This document shows positions 22,749-34,281 of a stretch of DNA of 58,553 nucleotides, piece after piece. The position numbers and the translations under genes were made by a program. The DNA lies in contig JAKSYS010000385.1 of assembly GCA_022925895.1 (NCBI GenBank), positions 1-58,553 on the forward strand, read 5' to 3'. Source of the DNA: Fragilaria crotonensis. Its lineage: Eukaryota > Bacillariophyta > Fragilariophyceae > Fragilariales > Fragilariaceae. Below the pieces are notes generated by a model. It worked only from the letters and a program-made list of their open reading frames with translations, was not told where the DNA came from and ran no database searches. The stretch's first letter is position 1, and the number at the start of each line of letters is the position of its first letter.

Positions 22749-24327
22749 GGTTGGTGTTCAGAGGTGAGGACTGTAAAGATGAGGATAAGAGGTTCTCCGT
22801 GGCCTGGTAGTAAGTAGTCTGAACAACAAGAAACGCACAGGGTGGAGCAGTGTTGATATACAAGGGATCGAACCTCAGTGCTGCACTCTCGTTCTGAACA
22901 GGGATGTACTTGTACTCGAGACTCGAAGTGTGCCTCAATATGGTTTGTGTTCGAGCGGAATCTACACAAAACACTACTCGTTCCAGGTATGAACGAAGAT
23001 GCGAATCAATTGTTGCTGCAGAGTGCACTCGGCGATTCGGAGTACTCCTCCGTAAATGCGAATCAGGATTTGATTCATTGGGGACGAAGAAAGTCCGTGT
23101 GAGTCCTTCCCATGAACAACATTATCGTACGAGTACTGAAGTATCGTAGTGTGGTACTCGCAAAGCCACTGCTACAACAGCAGCACAGTACATTTACATA
23201 CTGAACAGTGACATTTTTTTTGCGATAAGCAGGAAAATGGGCACGTCCATGTGCTATGACCGTATGACGTATGACCTGTGACACATCCTCATATGCATAG
23301 CCCCAGAGTTCTTCGTGACAGTGACAATGTCTACAACCAACAGTATGTATGAGGTAGACTATGAGTATGAGTAACATACGCATATGATAAATCTGATAAT
23401 GTTGTGCCAGTGTGCCAGTAGACAGTAGACTAACAACTAATATGCATACGTGCATCCTGTACTGATTACTGTAGACTGTAGACTGCAGACTGTAGACCGA
23501 GGTACCACAGGATGCACCAGGTACAAAGTACTGTAGGATACTCCAGTACTCCGGAGTACTACAGTGTACGTGAGTATGTATGTTGATATGGCAGTCAGGA
23601 CGTGATGCTCGTACGACGTAGTAGAGTGCTGGTACAAGTATGTCATACGTACATGTAGTATGTGCATGCAAACGCTGATTGCCAACACTATATCAAAAGT
23701 CATACGCACATCTCACATGAGCGCTCGTAGTAGTTGTACATGCAAGTGCTTCACTTACCGAGTAGTAGTACATATGCATCCCCACCGCCGGTTCACACAT
23801 CACGCTATCGCTTACAAAAATGATCTTGGTATGAACGAAATGTCCAAATCCTCCACCCTGGTAGGACCTTGTATTGTATTTTGGCCACACGATTACCAAC
23901 CGGTACAGAAGAAAATAGCGACTGAATGGAAAACAATAGCGTGCCCGTTTCGACTTGTTCGACTCCGAGGAGTTCTGCAGTGGAATCCAAACGTGAGGTC
24001 GATCCACCCCGAGCATGAAGAAATCTGCGACATTTATGGCGCGACACTGCCTACTGCTGCATAGGAGTACTGTCGAACCAATTGTCTTTGTAACGAACGA
24101 ATCGTTTTGGTTGCGAAAACTCTTATCTCTTATCTCTAATCTATCGTCATCAGCAATCCATCAATGGCTATGCATATGTGCGGCACAAGAGTTGAAGCTT
24201 TGTCGCCATAAAATAAATTTATTCAAAGCGTGATAATGGTGCAAAAATAACGACACCCAAGTAAGAACGTGGCACCGGTTCGAAAAAGACACCGACAAAA
24301 AATCATGAAAATAGGTTTCTAAAATCG

Positions 24328-24345
24328 CTAGCTACCGGTAGCTAG
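24328..24345. repeat. perfect 18-bp palindrome
   Basis: ctagctaccggtagctag is exactly self-complementary. Confidence 0.9.
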
Positions 24346-24627
24346 TCGGAGAAGACTGGGTGTCTCCAGATTCAGAAAATAGCATAAACTGGTGGTGATC
24401 CACTTAGGCCCACCATTATGTTGTTACATTTTACACACAAGCAAAAATGTTTTTGTTTTCAAGGGTCCGTTTTACCACCGTTATAAACAACAACATGTCC
24501 CCAACAACACCTTTCTAGGAAAGGCTTTGATGCCCCTAATATCCCATCATCTGATGGTTTTGTTGACATGCTAAACATAGCTGCTCCACAAAATATGTGA
24601 GATTCTGGATTCTTTCTTGATTCAGTT

Positions 24628-24647
24628 CTGGTACCGGCCGGTACCAG
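24628..24647. repeat. perfect 20-bp palindrome
   Basis: ctggtaccggccggtaccag is exactly self-complementary and ends there (T on both sides). Confidence 0.9.
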
Positions 24648-24680
24648 TTTTGCAAAGAGACATGTTTGTTTTACGGTGTT

Positions 24681-24755
24681 AGCCGGGGAAAGCTACAAAT
24701 CTGGCCCTTGATAAAAGTACTGGAACATTGTTAAGCTTCTTATAAGTTCAAATTA
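24681..24755 (+). repeat. dispersed repeat copy B (~75 bp)
   Basis: Counterpart of 15931-16006 in the same orientation, sharing CTACAAATCTGGCCCTTGA-type core and following words in order. Confidence 0.7.
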
Positions 24756-27700
24756 ACATCAAGGAATCCAATTTTCAGAGGATTTCAAGTGGAAACTCAA
24801 GGTGGCAATGGGACTTTGATTGCTTTAGACTCAGTTGACAAAATGGTATTCATTTTTGTACCTGCTTTTTACATTGCGCTGCAGATCAGCATTTCACGTA
24901 AATGTAAACTCACAATTTCCAAGTTTTTGTGAAGTGTTTTTACGTTTTATGGTGTCACTTAGACCCAGAGCTGACAAAAGGTTTTACAACCAGTATCGAA
25001 TACAACATGTGTTATCATATACATTCAAATGCCAGTTAAATTGTCTCTGCAATTAACATACCTGCCATCTGCCATGTCTTAATGTGACAAATTCAATTCG
25101 CTGGTGATGATTGTTGAGCTCAAGAAATTAATGAGACAAGCGGGAATTGAGGCCAATGTGAACTCTTGCTTGTGATTGTTGTTCATTTCTTCCAGTACTG
25201 TTTGCTGCATGATTTTTGTGCAATACTATGGCAAGAATTTCTGGATGCAGCAGACATTTCTACCTGTTTTGAAATTGCCTTTTAATTGGAATTGTTCGTC
25301 CTATTTTCTTGCTGAGAATGTTATTGCTTGATCTCCTGTTGCAGTTGTAGCGCCCAACACGGTAAGTTGTGAGACTTTGCTGACGCTTTCATTGTGCTTG
25401 TGCTTCTGCCTCACAAAGGAATTTCTGCCCACCAGCACTTCACTCCTAACTGGAAGGTGTTAGAGGATTTGATTATTATTCAGTCTCATCAATGAGAGAA
25501 TCAGCAATGTGCAAACAAGTTTTGAACATTGATTGGTGACCAGTTCATCTATAAAGTTGTGAAATGAGGTCATTGGCATAAGACTCAATAGGAAGCATAG
25601 GAGATGGGGTTACTTGGTTGACATCAAGGCTCAGTTTGATTTCTCTTGTCTTGAGATTGAAATGTATGAAGAATACTGATCATGGAAATGATGATTCCAT
25701 TCTTACATTTTGCATATTCAACAATCATAGCTAGTAGTAAGCTTTCCTTCCTCGGGTCTCCTATTTTCTAGATTTGCCTGTGATATTCCCTCAAATCAGT
25801 ACACACATTCTACCAGCTGCTTTTGTTGCAAGCCTGCTTCCTCAGTGAGGGAAGGTTTGACAACGTTTCACAAGCTGCATGATTGCCATGATGATCACCA
25901 CTCCTGTTGGTCCGCTTGTTGTCCTCCACAACCACCAGCATCAGTTTTCTTCTACTTCCACCAACATGAAAGCAATATCTTCTTCCTCCTCATGATTGTT
26001 ATCTCTGTCATTATAGAGGTGGAGGCACTGCTGTGCAATGGTGAAATGAGCAATCTGGTGACTGGTTGCTTTGTGCGCTCCTGGTAAGGTTTTGTCCTCG
26101 GTATTGTTGTTGGTGGAGTCACATGCCCGTGTTATCAATTTGCATGCTGGAACAAGGTGAATTTTGTTGCCCACTGTTGGTAGGGGGTAGACATCGCTCA
26201 TATGAATCTACAAGACCCATTGTACAGTCCTACTTTCCATTTTCCTTTCTTTGTTGGCAATGTTGAAACATATCCTTTGCCAACCATGGATTTGCAGGCT
26301 TCATTTTGCAAACCAGCATGGAAGTGATAGTTCCATGTGGTATTTTACCACCATTGCTGTTTGTTTTTGCAACTTCCTATACCCAAACATCAATGTGATT
26401 CAGGTTGAGGTTCAAAAGTATCCTTGAAGGTTTTAGGCATTACTTTGTTCTTTGATGGTGGTTTGCTCCTGTTTTGGTTGTCATCTTTGAAACCTTCTAG
26501 AATTTTGAGATGCAAAGATTTTGATTATCTCAACCAGGTACTTGTACTGTACTCGGATGTGCAATTTAAGGTGTGCTGATAAATGACAGTTTAACTTTTA
26601 TCTACATTTCTTGCAATCATTGAAATAAATTCTGGTTGGTATGACTACAAAAGATCGGAGGCCCTGCTCAATCGTGAGGAGGTACAAAATTTCCAAGGTA
26701 CTCAATTTCAACTTCCAGCGTGATTATCAACACACTGCTTGTTGCAAAATGTGTGGAATGCACAGCAAACAAGGAAAGAAGCGCCACATGGCAAGGAACA
26801 TCATTGCCATCCATGTAGTAGTTATTGAAATGATGTAGATTTACTAGGATTACTTTTTTTGTCGAGGTCGTGAAAATTACACCTCTAAATGCCATTTTTG
26901 AGGTGGTTGTTACGTAGGAATAGTATCTACGGTAGTAGGAAAGAGGAAAGAGTGTCGTCGATTTAGGGTATTCATATCTGCCTGGATCTATCATACACTG
27001 TACACTCTTGAACGGGTAAGAAGTGGATTCCACTCATTGAACTCCCGTAATGTGGAGTGTGGAGTATTCAAGAAAGATGACAATTGTCGATTGTCTGTCA
27101 CATTTGGCGAACTTGATTGCCGATCACACGTTGAAACCTAATCAAACTTAAAACATTTCGAATGCCAATCCCAGTCGACACCACATTTATGATTAACTCA
27201 AGTGAATAAATGTTTTCAGAATGTGAGGTTGGGCTCCGTCAAACTCAGAATACGAATACCGATGCCTTAACTATGACTCTAAATGTCTTAGGAACAATGC
27301 GACATTGTTCCATACCCGATGTGACTCGGATTCGTCACGGGTCACAGCGGCTAACACCCAGCTGTTGGATTCTTCACAGCTATTCAACGTGCGGCCAAGC
27401 GGGCACCCTAAGCCCTCAGTGTCATAATTGGGCAGATACTCCGCCTATGTACAGCGCAATTGTACCAATGATATCAATCGACGTCGCCAGAGAAGACATC
27501 TGGATTGGATTTTCATGTTACATTATTGGAGAAATGTTGACACTTTATAAATTCATATTGCGAAAAAAATCAGCTACAGAGCTAATTTAGCCGATTTGAG
27601 GGGGTACGTGGCCTCGGAGATGCATGACCTCACTCACGTTGGGTCGACCGGGAGCCAGAGGATTCCACTTTCAGTGACGAAAGGTAGATGCATACACCAA

Positions 27701-27880
27701 CATATATTCATACACATACGAACGTGCTACAACCTTCTACGTGCTTGGAAACGGCCGTGCGTGAAAAACGATTCTCAGACTCTCTTCGCAAAAAGATCTC
27801 CCCGGTTCATCGCTCAGCCTCTTGAGAGAGTTGAATAACTTGAAGCTTTCGTGCGTGATCAGTCAGGAAACACAACCACG

Positions 27881-28778
27881 ATGAGAGCTTCTACTTATGA
27901 CAACCAAGGGTATGAGAATGACCGCAATCCGTTGTCTGTTGGCTTGAGTGGAAGACGTAGTGGAAGACGTATCCATATCATCAGCTTTGCATGACGGCCA
28001 TCCTTCACCACCACCGGTTCAAAATGGCTTGACAACCCGATGTAGTCCGTCGGGACTGGCATTCAACTTGCGAAAGAGATCGTTCAGCGGGGATGACCCA
28101 GTGGTCGGATTATCCACTTACAACTCGGATTTCCTGTCTGGCCTGTTCGCCGATATCGCCAAGGCGAATGTAGTCGACGAAGGTTTGCCTGTGCACAACG
28201 CTCCTTCACCTTCCAAGAAGAGCCGTGTTTCTATGACGCAGTCCATTTCCCGCTGTGAAAAATCGTTCGCAAATCTTCATGTGGTAGCTCACTCGATCGC
28301 TGGCTCCAAGGGGTACTACAAAGCTCCTGGAACAGAGTCGGTGAATCTTCCTCTGACACGTGATGATTCCCTGAGTTATCAGCTTCACTGTGTGTCCAGT
28401 GCGTCCAGCAACGAAAGTGAATCGTGTCGTGTGGCTGATTCCGGAATGGTTGCCTTCCCTCACCTTCCTGCTACCATTAGCAACTCATCTTGTGATCACC
28501 TTGCAAGACTAACTCGAAGAAATACTGGCCAGCTGTTGCCAGACTCCGAGACCGACCCAAAGGAAAGCTACGGATGGTTCGTCAACTTCGATGACGACGA
28601 CAGCCACTTTCCGCCTCTTTCTAGAGCCACAGCCATCCCATTCTCCTCGCCCTCGTCCTTGAACGATTTGACATTCTCTGCTGTAACTGCTCCGAAGGGA
28701 TCGAGCCATCATGACGCCGAAGTTGAATGGGCGAAGGCTGCGGACACTGTGGACGACGTTCTTGGGGACTTCTTCTGA
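27881..28778 (+). CDS. unknown protein with acidic YGWFVNFDDDD motif
   Basis: Not assigned to a named family. The frame from about 27948 to the TGA ending 28778 is Ser-rich with a short basic segment (SPSKKSRVSMTQS) and the compact motif ESYGWFVNFDDDDSHFPPLS near residue 200. Aromatic-acidic motifs of this form recur, as I remember it, in diatom predicted proteins; this is from memory and weak. The C-terminus is acidic (DTVDDVLGDFF). The best ATG is at 27881 (MRASTYDNQGYENDRN), but it runs one frame off. The switch must occur at about 27945, just before a perfect 12-bp duplication (gtggaagacgta twice, 27948-27971). A single lost base there would join them. No membrane segment. A disordered nuclear or regulatory protein is possible. 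Confidence 0.6.
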
Positions 28779-30338
28779 GCAAGGTTAACTATGCTCTCAC
28801 TTCACACTTTTTCTGCACGTCCTACATTTTCTTCGTGGTTCGAGGATCTATCAAGAAGTCGCAACCGATTTCTCCTCGATGAAGCGAAATTCGCTATTCC
28901 CAACAACATCTCTCGATTTCACACTGCACGCATGCGCCTCATCCAAATCGGACTTGAGGCAAAGAAGTTAACATGAGCTACAGTTAACTTCCCTACATCC
29001 ACCGCTACTTGAGAAGCTGTCTCCCCTCCATCGTTCCTCCTCCTTGCAAGAGACTCGACCCTGCTTTCCGAAGCTCTAAGGTGCATCTGCGCCATCTATA
29101 TCGTTCACGAACCAATCCGGGTTTCGCTTGCATGAGGAGTGGGTTTGGACGAAACAGCTTTCTTCACATCTATCACAACATTCATCTCTATTCTCGAGGC
29201 CAATCGTTGTGGCCTCATTGTTCTACTATTACTTTTTCCCCTAAAAATTGTAGGTTTTTCATCTGCATCTATTTGCCATCTTCTTGGAGTAGCAGTATAG
29301 TTGGACTGATAGTGGATGTCAATGCCGTCGTTTTCGGAACTGACGCAACATGGATGGCATGTTTAGAGATGGAAGCGAAGACGAAACAGGGACGATATCC
29401 ACCTGTGCAGATTTCCATTCGATCGTGAGTTAGCATTCACTTTAGCACCGTATCGAGACAGTAACGACGAGGTCAAATTGAATCGCGTTTTTGCGAACGA
29501 TCATCGTCGATTTGTGTTGGTCGAAATTTTCAAGAACACCCATTCGCTGACGGTTTTCACATACAGAGGACTTTCTCAACCTCGGATCGCAACAAGATTC
29601 AAAATCAGTACGACTGACGATTGACTGTTCCGTCGATCACACGCATTTCCCGAATGCTGTGGATACCGGATGGCGTCAAAGGCTTCCGGTTTCCAGCGCC
29701 CTCTCGTCGTCGCCTCACTTCTCACTTCAAGCTTGAAGCCGATTCCACAATAGGGGAGTACTCGAGTACGTCGTAGGTCGTAGGTCTACAAATTACCTGT
29801 ACTCGTACTCCTTACTCCTTCCTGTGATTCCCTGCACCCGATCCGTATCATACAATTATCAGGTGTTCCTTAAAAGTGCAAGTTCTGGTATGGGCGTTCA
29901 CTTGAAGACTTGAAGTGCCATCTCAGGTGCTAGCACCAACCATTCTCCTACAGAAGACATCTTGAATATTGACTTCTTGATTTGCAGTATTCCTACAAAA
30001 CTGGAGGACCAAGTGTGCGCTGCAATATGTAATACTATCATAAAGTAGATACAGTAGATGCATCAGCGAAATCGGGAAAAGCACTGACAATTGAAGCGTG
30101 GACGCCCTGGGGCCTACTGGTCCAACATCAGGAGGTACACATCACACATCCCACATCCGACAGAAATAGTAGAACTCCGTCACTTGGTCGTGGTACCAAT
30201 GCGCCGGTTGTTGTACTAAATTAGTTAGATCTCAGTACTTGTTGCAGCATAATGACTTGATTGCTTGTACTCGTACTTCGAGCACCAGTACTTGTAATAC
30301 ATAATTACCACTCCGAGTACGTTAACTGGTGATAATGG
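28779..30338. other. 1.5-kb intergenic region
   Basis: Short open frames (28791-28976, 29009-29428) have no coding character. GTAC words cluster at 29755-29825 and 30230-30320. Nothing else seen. Confidence 0.5.
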
Positions 30339-31628
30339 TCAAACATAAACGTTGTGGTCGTCACAGGGTGGAGCCGACGGTTTGGGAGCCACCACAGGAA
30401 TGGTGGTCGCCACAGGGTAAGCTACTGCAACTGGTATGTTGATCAGTGGCTCTGTGGGCACAGCAGTGGCATACGCCTCAGGTGCCATCGCCGGTGGGAG
30501 TACATCGTTGTCGTCGTCCTGCCTTCGTTGCCGGGATACTAGCCCAACCAGAAGTGGGATGGCACAAACGAAGAGAATTGGACCCCAACGACGAGAGGCT
30601 GAAACATGAACAGTAACCTCATCTGTAGCTTTCACCAAGATACATGTCCGGCCGCGGACATCAATACTGCAACTGACGGACCCCTCGCAGTCGCTGACTG
30701 GTGTCACGCCGTCCAAATTGTATGTCGTCAGGGTAACTTGGTATGTCACAGTCGCGTGGCCGTTGGAATTGGATGCGTTGTCGTAGATTACAGTGTACGT
30801 ATCCGACGCCAGGGCCGAGTATTGCACGTTTGCAGTTTGTCCAGCTCCTGCATACCTGGTGAGGAGTGCAGCGGAAGAAAATGAATTATCGTGTGACAGT
30901 GCCACTCTAAGTCCTCGCAACACAAACACGTTGGTTGCACCGTAGTCTTGTGTGAACGTAACATCTAGAAACGACCCAGTGTTGAGATAGAAATAATCAT
31001 ACTGATAATCGTCTTCAGACAATGTCAAGTCCTCAGTTTGACCGAAGCTCACAGTTGGTCCTGTCAAGGGGGGACAAGCTCCATTCATAGAATAGATAGA
31101 TGCACTACCTTGAATATTCGTCGAAATGGAAACCTGGTTGTGCAGCCAAGCATTGTTTGGGATCTGGCGGGTCTCGCCGGCATTAAGCGTCCATTCGTCC
31201 CTCATGTTCGATAATATAAGTGCTATCACAAACACAATTATTGGTATCGTTATGGGAGGGCAGGATGAATTGCTCTTATGAGGGCGTTCGCGGACACTGT
31301 CAACCGGCGAGTGAGCTGTGCAGCAACTGCGACAACAGCGTTCACATTCTTCATCACCAGATCGATTGCTAACAGGGATTGTGCGCTGATAAGAGTTCCA
31401 TTCATAGTTGGTGGGTTGGTAGTTGTTGACAACAACGACGTCGGTGGTGTGATGTCGATGCATCCATCCAGTACTGGTGTCCCATGTCTGATCATGGTTT
31501 CGTCCTCCATCTGAGGAGGACCCAGCTCCACCGCTGTGATCTCCACCTTCATGGTAGTTGATGCTGTGATGCCGCCCCGTGAACCATGATGACAAACGCC
31601 CTTCCTTGTGTTGGTATATGAGTTCCAC
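30339..31628 (-). CDS. two-pass membrane protein with Cys-rich juxtamembrane cluster and ~190-residue ectodomain
   Basis: Unknown function. The open frame shows, in order: a Gly/His/Ser-rich N-terminus, a Cys cluster (EECERCCRSCC), TM1 (ITIPIIVFVIALIL), a Thr/Tyr/Asn-rich, beta-like domain of about 190 residues, TM2 (WGPILFVCAIPLLVGLV), a basic stop-transfer (SRQRRQDDDND) and a Pro/Ala/Val-rich tail ending in CDDHNVYV. The Cys cluster beside TM1 could be palmitoylated (inference). The first in-frame ATG is at 31463 (GWMHRHH), giving about 374 residues, but the frame is open further upstream with coherent composition; a short ATG frame (MVHGAASQHQLP) overlaps it, so the true start may lie behind an indel or intron. 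The ectodomain between the two helices should be lumenal or extracellular. Confidence 0.65.
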   Translation of the reverse strand: MELIYQHKEGRLSSWFTGRHHSINYHEGGDHSGGAGSSSDGGRNHDQTWDTSTGWMHRHHTTDVVVVNNYQPTNYEWNSYQRTIPVSNRSGDEECERCCRSCCTAHSPVDSVRERPHKSNSSCPPITIPIIVFVIALILSNMRDEWTLNAGETRQIPNNAWLHNQVSISTNIQGSASIYSMNGACPPLTGPTVSFGQTEDLTLSEDDYQYDYFYLNTGSFLDVTFTQDYGATNVFVLRGLRVALSHDNSFSSAALLTRYAGAGQTANVQYSALASDTYTVIYDNASNSNGHATVTYQVTLTTYNLDGVTPVSDCEGSVSCSIDVRGRTCILVKATDEVTVHVSASRRWGPILFVCAIPLLVGLVSRQRRQDDDNDVLPPAMAPEAYATAVPTEPLINIPVAVAYPVATTIPVVAPKPSAPPCDDHNVYV

Positions 31629-32119
31629 AGAACTATAACAAAGATGATTGCAAATGACGATGGTGGTTGAATCGTGCCGCCAGATAACCAGGAGTCGGGC
31701 GAAACAGTGTAGCGGTATGCATACTGTATCCAGTACTTGTAATACTCCACGACGTAATGGTACATGGTACTGAAATACCGGTCAACTGGGCCCGCAACAG
31801 TAGCTTTTCTACTAGAGAAAGTACAAGTAGTACGATACCAGGTAGCAACCTGTACGAAAGTACACGTACCACCGGTACAGTAACTCCAGTATTCAGTATC
31901 AGTACTCCACTAGTACTGAACTTGATTTTTGTTTTTTAGGTGGTTGAAAATGAATTGCCCTCACCCCCATTGATTTTGTTGTCGTGAGAGTTCAAAGCTC
32001 ATTCAGCTCAGGCTTTAATCACAAGATATACCGGTACCAGAGGCTGCAGTCGTTGCATTGTCAGCGTTGCCAAGACCTCCATCCCTGGAACCCTAAAATT
32101 TCCAACGAACGGGCCATTG
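31629..32119. other. divergent intergenic region
   Basis: It separates the two-TM gene (minus) from TRM5 (plus), so it probably holds both promoters. It is GTAC-rich at 31730-31915. Confidence 0.5.
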
Positions 32120-33403
32120 ATGTCGACCGATAAAGTGGCATCATATTTCACTGTCCCATCAGACCCGTCATATATTCACCCAATAAGCGACTTCCCACCT
32201 CTCACAATCTTCGACTCCAAAGTGGAACATGTTTCCCTTATTGTACCTGCCAAATGTGCCGCTGAACTGAGAAAAACACTGCGGGATGTCTTGCTGTGTC
32301 GACCCAAAACAAAGTCTATTTACCCAGTTGACAACGATCCACTCTCTCGGAAGATGGTCTTGAAGTACCTCGACAGTGAAAGTTCCACCTTCTTAGATCA
32401 TCCGGCTCTGTTCCAACTTCTTGAGAAGAATGACCCTCCAATCCAGATATCCTCTCACAGTCTCCAGGTGTCTTATCCAGACTGGACAGTTGAGGAGGTA
32501 CTGAAAAGGATCTTGCCATGCGACGAAGTTCCGTCGTCGTTTGAGATTGTGGGTCATATTGCGCACGTGAATCTCAAAGAGGAATGGCTTCCGTTTCAAT
32601 ACATTATCGGCAAGGTCATTCACGACAAGAATCAGCCTCGCATCAAGACAGTCGTCAATAAAGTGGGACAGATTGACACAGAGTACCGAACGTTTGGCAT
32701 GAGAGTAATTGCCGGTTCGTCTGAACAAGATTGGTCGATTGTCAATTTGAAGGAAGAAGGGTGTACCTTCGAGTTGGACTTTCGACAAGTGTACTGGAAT
32801 TCGCGTTTAGCAGGAGAACATAGGAGGCTTGTGCATGACATTCGAACCAAATCACCTGGTTGCTCTGTCGCAGATATCATGGCCGGAGTGGGTCCTTTCG
32901 CTGTGCCTCTCACGGCCACCAAACTGAATCCAAGCAAGATTATTGTCTACGCGAACGATTTGAACCCGACGAGTTTCAAGTATTTGGAAATTAATGCGAA
33001 AAAGAACAAATGTGACAATCTGAGGACCTACAACATGGATGGCCGGGCATTTGTTTATATGCTACAGGAGGAGGGAATTGAGTTTGATCATGCCATTATG
33101 AATTTGCCTGCGTCTGCTCCCGAGTTTCTAGATGTCTTTCGCGGTTTCCGTGGCAAATCCACGCCTGAAATCCATGTGCACTGTTTTGCTGCCAAGATTG
33201 GTGGAAATGAGGAGGCCGTGGCGCGATGCAGCAAGGCGCTTGGTTGTGAGATTGAAAAGCCATTGGTTCATCTTGTACGAGACGTTTCTCCCAAGAAGAA
33301 TATGCTTTGCATTAGTTTCTTCCTACCCGATGCGGCGCGGTTGCTTCCGAGAATTTCCATAGACGACCACGACAGAGCCCAATTCCAAGCGTACCAAGAT
33401 TGA
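32120..33403 (+). CDS. TRM5: tRNA (guanine37-N1)-methyltransferase Trm5
   Basis: Trm5 transfers methyl from SAM to N1 of G37 next to the anticodon, preventing +1 frameshifting; it acts in cytosol/nucleus and mitochondria. The intact 427-residue frame has the D1-type N-terminal region, then GHIAHVNLKEEWLPFQYIIG (residues about 150-170), FELDFRQVYWNSRLAGEHRR, the Rossmann SAM loop DIMAGVGPFAVPL (about 251), the acidic ribose contact YANDLNP and the catalytic/binding loop IMNLPASAPEFLD (about 327). The length equals the eukaryotic family. I chose ATG 32120; the preceding codon in frame is TTG. No N-terminal targeting peptide is obvious. No intron. It is convergent with the thioredoxin-like gene, 52 bp apart. 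Confidence 0.95.
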   Translation: MSTDKVASYFTVPSDPSYIHPISDFPPLTIFDSKVEHVSLIVPAKCAAELRKTLRDVLLCRPKTKSIYPVDNDPLSRKMVLKYLDSESSTFLDHPALFQLLEKNDPPIQISSHSLQVSYPDWTVEEVLKRILPCDEVPSSFEIVGHIAHVNLKEEWLPFQYIIGKVIHDKNQPRIKTVVNKVGQIDTEYRTFGMRVIAGSSEQDWSIVNLKEEGCTFELDFRQVYWNSRLAGEHRRLVHDIRTKSPGCSVADIMAGVGPFAVPLTATKLNPSKIIVYANDLNPTSFKYLEINAKKNKCDNLRTYNMDGRAFVYMLQEEGIEFDHAIMNLPASAPEFLDVFRGFRGKSTPEIHVHCFAAKIGGNEEAVARCSKALGCEIEKPLVHLVRDVSPKKNMLCISFFLPDAARLLPRISIDDHDRAQFQAYQD

Positions 33404-33455
33404 GGAGACATAGTGTACATTCCTAATGTTAACAGGCACAGCAGTGAGGCTACAG

Positions 33456-34113
33456 CTATGCTTCGCAGCTTCCTCTGACATACTCCTGCAGTACATTTTC
33501 GAATTCGGCAAACTCCTTCTTGTTGAGCTTGCGTTCCTCTACGAGTCCTCCATCTTTGTGGTAAATGTGCCCGTACGGCACAGAGGGTACACCCAGCCCT
33601 CGATGCAGCACTGCATTATTCCTAGTAACTGGTACTTGCACAAATTTCACCTTTTCGTTATCGGACAAGGAATTGGCCAGTTTCTTGTACAGCGGCGCCA
33701 TATCCTTACAGGATCTGCACGCCGCGGAATAGAACTTGACCACTACCACTTGCTCATCGCAATCAATCACCTCGCGCTTAAAGTCTTCCAGTGTCGACAC
33801 TTCCGTAATAAGTTCTTTGCGTGTTGCTGGAGCGGGACGAAAGAGACGAGGAAGGAATCCACCCGAGACCGGTGTCCAGTCATCGCGATCGTCGTACGAT
33901 TGCTGATCGTCCAGTTCCTCTTCCTTTTCAATTTCTTCAAACGGCGTCGCAACCAGCTGCAGAGGTCGCATCTGTTGCTGTGAACCAGTCTTCCTCGCGA
34001 TGGACCACAATGCAGAGTTCAAAGGAGGTGAGGGGGCTGAATGCCGACCCGTCCAACGGCAGCAGGGTGTAGAGAAGCACAAGGAACGGTAGTTGGATAC
34101 TTCGGGGCATCAT
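33456..34113 (-). CDS. plastid-targeted atypical thioredoxin (CRSC active site), one frameshift
   Basis: A thioredoxin-fold protein. The mature domain has VVVVKFYSAACRSCKDMAPL, so the usual WCGPC is ACRSC, then KVKFVQVPVTRNN and the cis-Pro loop GVPSVPYGHIY. The Trp-less, CxxC-with-Ser site resembles the atypical ACHT-type plastid thioredoxins (inference). ATG 34113 starts a signal peptide (QLPFLVLLYTLLPLDGSAFSP) whose SAF motif is the diatom plastid cleavage signature. The peptide lies one frame away from the mature protein; shortening the five-C run near 34035 by one base would join them (SAFSPSPPLNSALWSIARK). An acidic spacer (IEKEEELDDQQ) lies between. Redox partner unknown. Confidence 0.8.
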
Positions 34114-34281
34114 ATTGTATGGATCGTACAGTAATTGTCGTACAGTAATTGATAGTGAAGGGAGGCTTGCAACTTGGAAGACCAACGATGGGAGCAATGT
34201 GTGGACGTCGTATGATGTCAATGGCAAGCCAATGTGATTGTTATCGGTCGTGAGAACAATCCGAATAATGAGGTCACGCTG

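Larger units (their letters stand above)
22749..27880. other. 5.1-kb gene desert, AT-rich, with repeat remnants
   Basis: No gene is supported on either strand. 22800-23680 is rich in GTAC words, with a 16-bp palindrome (agtactccggagtact) near 23545. 24300-27000 is AT-rich and low in coding signal; two perfect palindromes lie at 24328-24345 and 24628-24647, and the dispersed repeat copy B at 24681. The minus-strand frame 25941-26201 and plus-strand frame 26641-26838 (with a small Cys/His cluster, ACCKMCGMHSKQGKKRH) could be scraps of an old DNA transposon, but this is a guess. Confidence 0.5.

Noticed and set aside
22855-22885. tRNA B-box-like sequence (gaggttcgatccc on the minus strand)
   Set aside because: The flanking bases cannot form a T-arm stem and no A-box or acceptor stem lies at the right distance.
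23660-24064. 134-residue plus-strand frame (and 107-residue minus frame)
   Set aside because: The first half runs through GTAC-rich intergenic repeats; no domain, membrane or signal features on either strand.
25941-26201. Minus-strand 86-residue frame as a transposase fragment
   Set aside because: The composition is suggestive, but surrounding frames are full of stops and no catalytic motif is visible.
27210-27590. 126-residue plus-strand frame
   Set aside because: No recognisable motif and no coding-like composition; a chance frame in the gene desert.
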